A DNA stretch of 10,524 nt, taken from Rickettsiales bacterium (GTDB taxonomy: Bacteria; Pseudomonadota; Alphaproteobacteria; Rickettsiales; Deianiraeaceae). The notes below the pieces were generated by a model that saw only the letters and a program-made list of their open reading frames with translations, made no database searches and was not told the origin of the DNA. Shown here piece by piece: positions 6,003 to 10,524 of this stretch. Where the stretch lies: positions 1 through 10,524 of the forward strand of contig CANDYN010000032.1 of the NCBI GenBank assembly GCA_947424985.1, in the 5' to 3' direction. Made by a program: the position numbers and the translations under genes. Each line of letters starts with the position of its first letter. Position 1 is the first letter of the stretch.

Positions 6003-8053
6003 ATGAGAAGATGATAATAGATAACAGCTTAGCGGTAACTGAGCAATACGACATCATAAAAAGTTGGTATCCAAATAAGGTGATTTTATTCCAAATCGGT
6101 GCTTTTTACGAGATATTTGGTCATGATGCGAAAAAATGTTCAAAAGTTTTGGATATAAAGGAAACAGTAAAGAAATATAAGGATAAAGCTGTTCCAATGT
6201 GTGGATTTACCGTTAAAAGTAAGTCTGAATATATTAAAAAATTTATGAAAAACGGTTTTTCCGTTGTTATTGTTAATGAAAAAGGAAAAGTTCGGGAAAC
6301 TTTTGGTGATCAAAATGAAAATGATCAAAAAGGAAAACTTGTAAGATATGTTTCGGACATAGTAACTCCATCTACATCGCATATTTGTGAAGATTTTTCA
6401 TACTCTTGGGAGAATTCGTACGTTGCTTCAATTGTGATGTTTGGAAAGGGTGTTGTTATTTTATTTGCCGATCTGTCAACGTCGGAAGCATTTTTTGAAT
6501 ACACAGAAAGTCACAAAGATGCAATCTTACGTAAGCTTTTAATTTACAATTGCAGAGAAATTGCATTAAGTTTCGATATGGAATTGGAAATAAATGACTA
6601 TAATTTAACAGTAAATAAATTTGCAAATATTGAACAATCAAATGATTATGATTTTAGCTTAATAGAGGACTTTAAAGATCTTATGAGTGAAGAAAAAAAC
6701 GCATTTTATCAACTTTTTGAATATATTAAACAAATAAAGAAAGGTATAAGGTTGTCGATTACGAACGTTAGCAAAAGATATGATAATTTACGAGTCTATA
6801 TTCCATTTTCAACACTTTATGGACTTGGAATTGTTGATAAAAACAATGCAGAATCTGCCTTTTCATTGCTTGCAGTCTTAAATAAAACAATAACTCCGGC
6901 TGGTAACAGAAGTTTAATCGGAATGCTTTTAAATCCAGTTCATTCAAAAGTACATCAAAGGCATCAAATTATTGACTTTTTTTTGCAAAATCGTGATTTT
7001 GCCAATGAGGCACTAGAAAATCTTGGTCAAATTAAAGATATTGATAGGATTTGTTTTAGAATTTTAAACAAAACAGAGCGTATTGATGAGATTTTCTTTT
7101 TGAAAGAAGGTCTGCTTGCCATGAAGTCTTTATGTAGTTCTTTTTTTGAGAAAAATGTAATATCAAAATTGCCAAATCTTAATTTATCTTTTATAGGTTT
7201 TCTTGATAACTTTGATTTTTCTATTTTTAATTTCAGTGAAAAGCCAACGAAGGATGAGAGGTTCATGGTCGAATCGGTGGTTAGTGACTTTGTAAAGGAG
7301 ATTAAGGTTTTGTCAAAATTTTGTGGCTTCATTGATGCAATGCTTTCAATTACGACCGTATGTCGTGAAAATAATTGGGTTAAGCCAACCATGATTGATG
7401 AAAATAAAATTAACATAACGTCCGGATATCACCCTATTTTAAAAGCAAAATGTCAAGATAAAGAGTTGATTGAGAACGATTTCATGTCGTGTAGGGGTAC
7501 TAAATATTCAATGATCACCGGTGCAAATATGTGCGGTAAAAGTCTTTTTTTAAAACAAGTCGGTTTGATTGTCTTTATGTCGCAAATTGGAATTTTTGTG
7601 CCGTGCGAGAAGCTTGAAATTGGAAAAATTGATGCAATAATTGCAAGAATTGGATCAAGTGATGATATAAGTCAAGGCAAATCGACTTTTTATATTGAAC
7701 TTGAGGAAATTGCAGAAATGACGAATAAATCAACATCAAAATCCCTTTGTTTGATTGATGAAATTGGCAGAGGTACCAGCTTTGAAGAGGGCCTTGCTCT
7801 TTCAAAAAAAATTATTGAATATATTTCAAAAAATAATAAATCTCATATAATTTGCACAACGCACGTACATAAACTTGCTGAATTTGTTGAAGAAAAGCAT
7901 AAATTTCGTAATTTCTATCTACAGACACTCGAAAAAGATGGCGAATTGTTTTTTACATATAAAATGAAAAATGGAATTTGCTTGGAATCATTTGCAAAAA
8001 ATGTTGCAAAAATGGTAAATTTACCAAAGCCAATTTGGGAGGATCCTGAGTGA
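5999..8053 (+). CDS. mutS: Divergent MutS-family mismatch-repair ATPase lacking the clamp domain and C-terminus
   Basis: MutS1-type DNA mismatch sensor, here 684 residues against about 850 in E. coli. The mismatch-binding domain is kept: GAFYEIF places Phe36 and Glu38 at the E. coli positions, followed by VPMCGF and a TPST end to the domain. The connector follows, then the core (TPAGNRSLIGMLLNP from 299). The ATPase is complete but altered: Walker A GANMCGKS (508-515), DDISQGKSTF (555-564), Walker B LCLIDEIGRG (Asp587, Glu588) and the CTTHVH switch (619-624) in place of ATHYHEL. Only about 207 residues separate the core motif from Walker A, against about 300 in E. coli. The GFNAVHGYYIQ and QTLKNAERY clamp motifs cannot be found. 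The protein ends at NLPKPIWEDPE, so the dimerisation helices and the sliding-clamp-binding motif are missing. Overlaps mnmG by 4 bp. The reading frame is intact, so it is probably functional but reduced; whether it still serves a MutL pathway is unknown. Confidence 0.9.
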   Translation: MNEKMIIDNSLAVTEQYDIIKSWYPNKVILFQIGAFYEIFGHDAKKCSKVLDIKETVKKYKDKAVPMCGFTVKSKSEYIKKFMKNGFSVVIVNEKGKVRETFGDQNENDQKGKLVRYVSDIVTPSTSHICEDFSYSWENSYVASIVMFGKGVVILFADLSTSEAFFEYTESHKDAILRKLLIYNCREIALSFDMELEINDYNLTVNKFANIEQSNDYDFSLIEDFKDLMSEEKNAFYQLFEYIKQIKKGIRLSITNVSKRYDNLRVYIPFSTLYGLGIVDKNNAESAFSLLAVLNKTITPAGNRSLIGMLLNPVHSKVHQRHQIIDFFLQNRDFANEALENLGQIKDIDRICFRILNKTERIDEIFFLKEGLLAMKSLCSSFFEKNVISKLPNLNLSFIGFLDNFDFSIFNFSEKPTKDERFMVESVVSDFVKEIKVLSKFCGFIDAMLSITTVCRENNWVKPTMIDENKINITSGYHPILKAKCQDKELIENDFMSCRGTKYSMITGANMCGKSLFLKQVGLIVFMSQIGIFVPCEKLEIGKIDAIIARIGSSDDISQGKSTFYIELEEIAEMTNKSTSKSLCLIDEIGRGTSFEEGLALSKKIIEYISKNNKSHIICTTHVHKLAEFVEEKHKFRNFYLQTLEKDGELFFTYKMKNGICLESFAKNVAKMVNLPKPIWEDPE

Positions 8054-8163
8054 TTTTTCGTAAAGCAACCCTGGGCCGCACTGTATAATCGAATTCTTCT
8101 GTCTACACATCACCTCCTTAGATCACTCCTAGAATTTTACCTTAAATAGAAGAGATTTATCGA
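8054..8163. other. Convergent intergenic region with no clear terminator
   Basis: This 110-bp gap separates the 3' ends of mutS (+) and the coiled-coil gene (-). It contains a patch richer in G+C than its surroundings (8067-8082), a perfect TATAAT on the plus strand (8084-8089) without a convincing -35 box, and the 16S-tail-like repeat at 8109-8132. A 7-bp inverted repeat, GAGTGAT (8048-8054) with ATCACTC (8122-8128), brackets most of it, but the loop is long. I see no intrinsic terminator for either gene. The mutS frame stays open for 31 codons beyond its TGA, up to a TAG at 8147-8149. The frame on the opposite strand starting with ATG at 8110 is short and its start lies too close to the purine-rich run to be convincing. 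Confidence 0.5.
8109..8132 (+). repeat. Imperfect tandem repeat matching the 16S rRNA 3' tail (anti-Shine-Dalgarno)
   Basis: ATCACCTCCTTAG (8109-8121) is followed directly by ATCACTCCTAG (8122-8132), the same unit with two single-base losses. The first 12 bases, ATCACCTCCTTA, are identical to the last 12 bases of E. coli 16S rRNA. On the minus strand the element reads as an ideal extended Shine-Dalgarno sequence, TAAGGAGGTGAT. The bases on its 5' side do not resemble the 16S 3' minor domain, so it is not a recognisable rRNA fragment. On the minus strand an ATG begins only 2 bases after GGAGG, too close for normal initiation. Function unknown. Confidence 0.6.
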
Positions 8164-9111
8164 TTATTTTAGCTTTACAGAGAAATCTATCACTTTTTTA
8201 CAAATATCGACGATTTTATCCATATAATCTTGAAGTGCGAGCCTTTGTGCTTCAATTTGATCCAATCTTGAGTCAATTTCGGCACTCTTTTTTTGTAATT
8301 CTCTGCTGAATTCCAAGTTTTTTGTCATGATTTCCTGAATTTTTATTTCTTTCCCCTCAACTTCTTGTTCACGTATTCCAATAAATCTTTCACGCTCTCT
8401 TATGTTTTGAATGTTTGTTTTTGTTGCATAGGTTCTGATTTCACTTTGAACAAAACTTGCAAGGTTTATGAAGATTTGATTGGAAATGTCAAGCATTTGA
8501 TCGTATATATTTGATATTTTTAACGAAATTTGATTTGAAAATTTCTGAGAAATCAACTCAGACGCTTTTTCAAATACAATTTTGTTTAAATCTTTTTCAG
8601 ATGCTAAATTTAGCACGTCTATACTTATCTTTCCATCTATATCAAGCTTTGAATTCTTAATCCTATCAGCCAAGAAAAATGCCAAATCTTCAATCAATAC
8701 ATTTTTAACAATTTTTGCAGCATCTTCTGATAGAACCTCGTAAAAATCAATCTGAATATTTTGAATAATTCCAAAAAGTCTTCCACCAAGTTCTTTCATT
8801 ATCTCGTTTTTTATTTCAGATAGCTCATGTTTTTGATATACACAAGTTAAAGCTGAGATTCTTATCTTTCTAACAGCTTCCTCACTTAAAATATCGATAA
8901 AACCTTGCGAATTTGACAATATGAATTCGAAAAACCTATTTCTATCCAAAAGAGAAAGACCTTCCAGGATATTTCTATTATTTATTATTGTAGCGTTTAA
9001 AACTGCGTTAAAAGCTTGACTTACTGTGTCAAATCTCGTTTTTTTGGTTTCAAAAAGCTTAACGGCCAAAATAAAAGCTTTACCTTCCGCAATTGATGAA
9101 AAATTCAACAT
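8164..9111 (-). CDS. Unrecognised helical protein with C-terminal coiled coil
   Basis: I do not recognise this 315-residue protein. It has no signal peptide or membrane segment, and its composition (rich in Ile, Leu, Lys, Glu and Ser, few Gly or Pro) suggests an almost wholly alpha-helical cytoplasmic protein. Residues 1-230 have repeated helix-like segments, including ILSEEAVRKIRISALTCVY and VLSEDAAKIVKNVLIEDL, whose LSE(E/D)A starts hint at an internal duplication. Residues about 235-300 (from RERERFIGIREQEVEGKE through LQKKSAEIDSRLDQIEAQ) look like a long coiled coil, so a homo-oligomer or a structural/scaffold role is possible. The ATG lies 41 bp downstream of the tRNA-Gln 3' end on the same strand, so it may be transcribed from the tRNA promoter; no independent promoter or Shine-Dalgarno sequence is convincing. 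The frame is long, undisturbed and has the codon bias of its neighbours, so it is probably a real gene. Confidence 0.8.
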   Translation of the reverse strand: MLNFSSIAEGKAFILAVKLFETKKTRFDTVSQAFNAVLNATIINNRNILEGLSLLDRNRFFEFILSNSQGFIDILSEEAVRKIRISALTCVYQKHELSEIKNEIMKELGGRLFGIIQNIQIDFYEVLSEDAAKIVKNVLIEDLAFFLADRIKNSKLDIDGKISIDVLNLASEKDLNKIVFEKASELISQKFSNQISLKISNIYDQMLDISNQIFINLASFVQSEIRTYATKTNIQNIRERERFIGIREQEVEGKEIKIQEIMTKNLEFSRELQKKSAEIDSRLDQIEAQRLALQDYMDKIVDICKKVIDFSVKLK

Positions 9112-9152
9112 AATAAATATAAAAATACACTAAAACGAAAAATAAGTCACAA

Positions 9153-9227
9153 TGGCTGGGGTGGGAGGACTCGAACCTACGGATGGCGGTATCAAAAACC
9201 GCTGCCTTACCACTTGGCTACACCCCA
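9153..9227 (-). tRNA. trnQ: tRNA-Gln (anticodon UUG)
   Basis: Read on the minus strand, the acceptor stem TGGGGTG (9227-9221) pairs with CACCCCA, followed by discriminator G and an encoded CCA (9155-9153). The D arm is GCCAAGTGGTAAGGC. The anticodon arm is GCGGT-TTTTGAT-ACCGC, with the 7-base loop giving anticodon TTG, which reads CAA and CAG glutamine codons. The T arm contains GGTTCGAGTCC. The mature tRNA without CCA is 72 nt (9156-9227). The U at the wobble position makes it a predicted substrate of the MnmG encoded at 4158-6002. No second copy of its 3' end is seen in the window, so there is no sign that it has been used as an integration site here. Confidence 0.97.
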
Positions 9228-9235
9228 ACGCAAAG

Positions 9236-9265
9236 AATATATAAAACATCTTTTTTTATATGCAA
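9236..9265 (-). promoter_or_regulatory. Probable sigma70-type promoter of tRNA-Gln
   Basis: On the minus strand TTGCAT (9265-9260) is followed after 18 bp by TATATT (9241-9236), or after 16 bp by TATATA. The -10 box ends 8 bases before the mature tRNA 5' end. Position and spacing fit, but the region is so A+T-rich that chance matches are common. It could also drive the coiled-coil gene downstream of the tRNA. Confidence 0.45.
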
Positions 9266-9272
9266 GTTTTTT

Positions 9273-9323
9273 TTAAATTTTTTTGCTTCCGGTTTTAAAA
9301 AAAGGGGAAGCAAAAAAATTTAA
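9273..9323. repeat. Perfect 18-bp inverted repeat (hairpin) upstream of the portal gene
   Basis: The left arm 9273-9290 (TTAAATTTTTTTGCTTCC) is the exact reverse complement of the right arm 9306-9323, with a 15-base loop (9291-9305). The G+C core GCTTCC/GGAAGC has T-runs on its 5' side and A-runs on its 3' side on both strands. That is the reverse of an intrinsic terminator, which needs T after the stem. It ends 17 bases before the portal ATG and lies just upstream of the tRNA-Gln promoter on the other strand. It could be an operator, an mRNA 5' structure, or a terminator of non-standard form. Confidence 0.85.
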
Positions 9324-9340
9324 TATTTACTTTAATTAAA

Positions 9341-10486
9341 ATGTTTTTTAAAAATAAAATCCAAGAAAAACCACAAAAAAGCATAAAAAGTTACTATTTT
9401 AATTCAAATCTAAAGGCGAATTGGAGTGATGCGAATTACGTATCTCTTGCGAAAAATGGATACATATCAAATGCGGTCGCAAATAGATGTATAAATTTAA
9501 TCTCTCAGTGCGTTTCGGGTGTAGATGTTGATATTTTTGAACGTGGCATTGAAATAGAAAATGATAGATTGAATTCTTTGCTGCTAAATCCTTCTCAAAA
9601 TATGACAAAATCTGATTTTTTACAATATATTACTAAAAGCCTAATGATTTCAGGAAATTCTTACATAAAATTTGAAAAAAATGAGCGGGGTGAAATTGTA
9701 AAATTAATTCCACTTAGATCCGATAGAATTTCAATTATAACAGATAAAAATCACAATCCAATGCAATATGTCTATAAAAGAGATAACAATATTGAGTATT
9801 TTGACATTGATTTGATCGATGGAAAGGATGAAATTTTACATATCAAGCTTTTTAATCCAATTGATGATCTTTATGGAGTTTCACCGCTTTACACCGCTCG
9901 CTTTGCAATTGATCAATATAACGAAGCGATTGCGTGGAATAAATCGCTCTTGCAAAACGGCGCAAGACCTTCCGGTGCTTTGGTTTTTGAGTCTGCAGGT
10001 AGAGATTTAACGGATGATCAATTTGATAGACTTAAGGAGCAAATTACGTCGGAACTTACTGGTGGAAAGGGTGCGGGTAAAATTATGATTCTTGAGGGTG
10101 GATTGAAGTGGCAGGAAATGGGCGTTAGTCCAAAAGATATGGATTTTATCGAAACAAAGCACTCAGCAGCGCGGGATATTGCATTGTCTTTCGGGGTTCC
10201 TGTAAACTTAATCGGAATTCAAGGAGATAATACATATAGCAATATGGCTGAAGCAAGAATTGCCTTTTGGGAAGAGACAATTTTGCCAATTTGTACCATG
10301 ATTTATTCCAAAATTGAAATTTTTATTAACACCCATGAAGATAGGGAGATGTCGATAAAGCTTGATACCGATTCAATATCGGCTTTGACAGAAAAAAGAT
10401 ATCAAGTGTGGAGTTATCTCAATGCAAGTTCGTTTTTAACAGATAATGAAAAGAGGGTTATGCTTGGATTTGGTACAATTGTATAA
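9341..10486 (+). CDS. Portal protein, HK97 type, gene-transfer-agent-like
   Basis: Portal proteins form the dodecameric ring at a capsid vertex through which DNA is packaged and released. This 381-residue protein matches the HK97-family portal, and by motif the alphaproteobacterial GTA form (RcGTA g3, a little under 400 residues): LLNPSQNMT (81-89), GNSYIKFE (105-112), DLYGVSPL (176-183), NGARPSGALVFE (206-217), AGKIMILEGGLKW (245-257), GVSPKDMDFIETK (261-273), and ALSFGVPVNLIG followed by GDNTYSN (295-301). The C-terminal FLTDNEKRVMLG also fits GTA portals. The frame is intact and of nearly full length, so it looks maintained rather than decaying. In the Rhodobacter GTA the terminase gene precedes the portal; here the upstream neighbours are a hairpin and a tRNA on the other strand, which fits the scattered GTA genes known in Rickettsiales. 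Whether particles are made cannot be told. No Shine-Dalgarno sequence precedes the ATG. Confidence 0.93.
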   Translation: MFFKNKIQEKPQKSIKSYYFNSNLKANWSDANYVSLAKNGYISNAVANRCINLISQCVSGVDVDIFERGIEIENDRLNSLLLNPSQNMTKSDFLQYITKSLMISGNSYIKFEKNERGEIVKLIPLRSDRISIITDKNHNPMQYVYKRDNNIEYFDIDLIDGKDEILHIKLFNPIDDLYGVSPLYTARFAIDQYNEAIAWNKSLLQNGARPSGALVFESAGRDLTDDQFDRLKEQITSELTGGKGAGKIMILEGGLKWQEMGVSPKDMDFIETKHSAARDIALSFGVPVNLIGIQGDNTYSNMAEARIAFWEETILPICTMIYSKIEIFINTHEDREMSIKLDTDSISALTEKRYQVWSYLNASSFLTDNEKRVMLGFGTIV

Positions 10487-10518
10487 AAAAATATTAAAAA
10501 CCCTTGACTTTTAATAAA

Positions 10519-10524
10519 ATGTTG
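10519..10524 (+). other. Possible start of the next gene or a promoter at the window edge
   Basis: After the portal stop, 32 bp of A+T-rich sequence lead to an ATG at 10519-10521 that is open for the two codons still visible. TTGACT at 10504-10509 resembles a -35 box, but its -10 partner would lie beyond the window. In GTA clusters the next gene would be the prohead protease. Neither reading can be decided from what is visible. Confidence 0.15.

Noticed and set aside
7027..7416. 129-codon open frame on the minus strand inside mutS
   Set aside because: It is a shadow of the mutS frame with no motif or initiation signal; the mutS reading is supported by domains on both sides.
8051..8053. TGA read as tryptophan, which would extend MutS
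   Set aside because: All genes here use TGG for Trp, TGA ends aroE-aroD and mnmG cleanly at ATGA overlaps, and the extension does not resemble a MutS C-terminus.
8030..8110. Short minus-strand frame beginning with ATG at 8110, directly after AAGGAGGTG
   Set aside because: It is about 29 codons long, its ATG is only 2 bases from the GGAGG core, it runs into the antisense of mutS, and it resembles nothing known.
8056..8130. A structured non-coding RNA such as the 3' end of RNase P RNA, or a 16S rRNA fragment
   Set aside because: Beyond short look-alike strings (ACAGAA and AATTCG on the minus strand, the 12-base tail on the plus strand), none of the conserved helices or neighbouring segments of these RNAs is present.
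9153..9227. tRNA-Gln as a prophage or island attachment site
   Set aside because: No integrase is present and no second copy of the tRNA 3' end is seen in the window; the nearby portal is of the GTA type, which is vertically inherited and does not integrate at tRNA genes.
1..10524. CRISPR array, insertion sequence or transposase
   Set aside because: No regularly spaced repeats, no transposase-like frame and no terminal inverted repeats flanking a gene were seen.

Overview
The window is strongly A+T-rich and densely coded. It reads as part of a chromosome of an alphaproteobacterium of the Rickettsiales or a similar reduced, host-associated lineage. Three things point there: a portal protein that matches the gene-transfer-agent (GTA) type of alphaproteobacteria and stands alone rather than in a phage cluster; a prepilin-like secreted protein with a downstream LPGD motif of the kind I associate with Rickettsiales; and a mix of conserved housekeeping genes in unusual neighbourhoods. 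Unlike Rickettsia, this organism keeps shikimate-pathway genes. That would suit an amino-acid-prototrophic relative such as the Deianiraea type. This placement is inference, not proof.

Layout. Positions 1-2138 (+) hold two overlapping shikimate-pathway genes: a shikimate dehydrogenase / type I 3-dehydroquinate dehydratase fusion cut by the left edge, then chorismate synthase (aroC). Positions 2145-3907 (-) converge on them with a prepilin-like protein gene whose stop overlaps the start of the GTPase gene obg. From 3917 (+), divergent from the prepilin gene with only 9 bp between start codons, come a 61-residue lipoprotein, mnmG (tRNA wobble-uridine modification) and a shortened mutS that overlaps mnmG by 4 bp. 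A 110-bp convergent gap (8054-8163) carries a 12-base copy of the bacterial 16S rRNA 3' tail. Positions 8164-9227 (-) hold tRNA-Gln(UUG) followed by a coiled-coil protein I do not recognise. After a perfect 18-bp hairpin, a GTA-type portal gene (9341-10486, +) runs nearly to the right edge.

The genes do not form one pathway. The first pair covers the 3-dehydroquinate to shikimate steps plus the last step to chorismate. obg, mnmG and tRNA-Gln belong to translation and ribosome biogenesis; MnmG modifies U34 of tRNAs that include tRNA-Gln(UUG). mutS belongs to DNA repair and the portal to a phage-derived particle. The items most worth a second look are the clamp-less MutS, the reversed-order AroE-AroD fusion, the 16S-tail mimic between convergent genes, the inverted-polarity hairpin before the portal gene, and the unrecognised coiled-coil protein.
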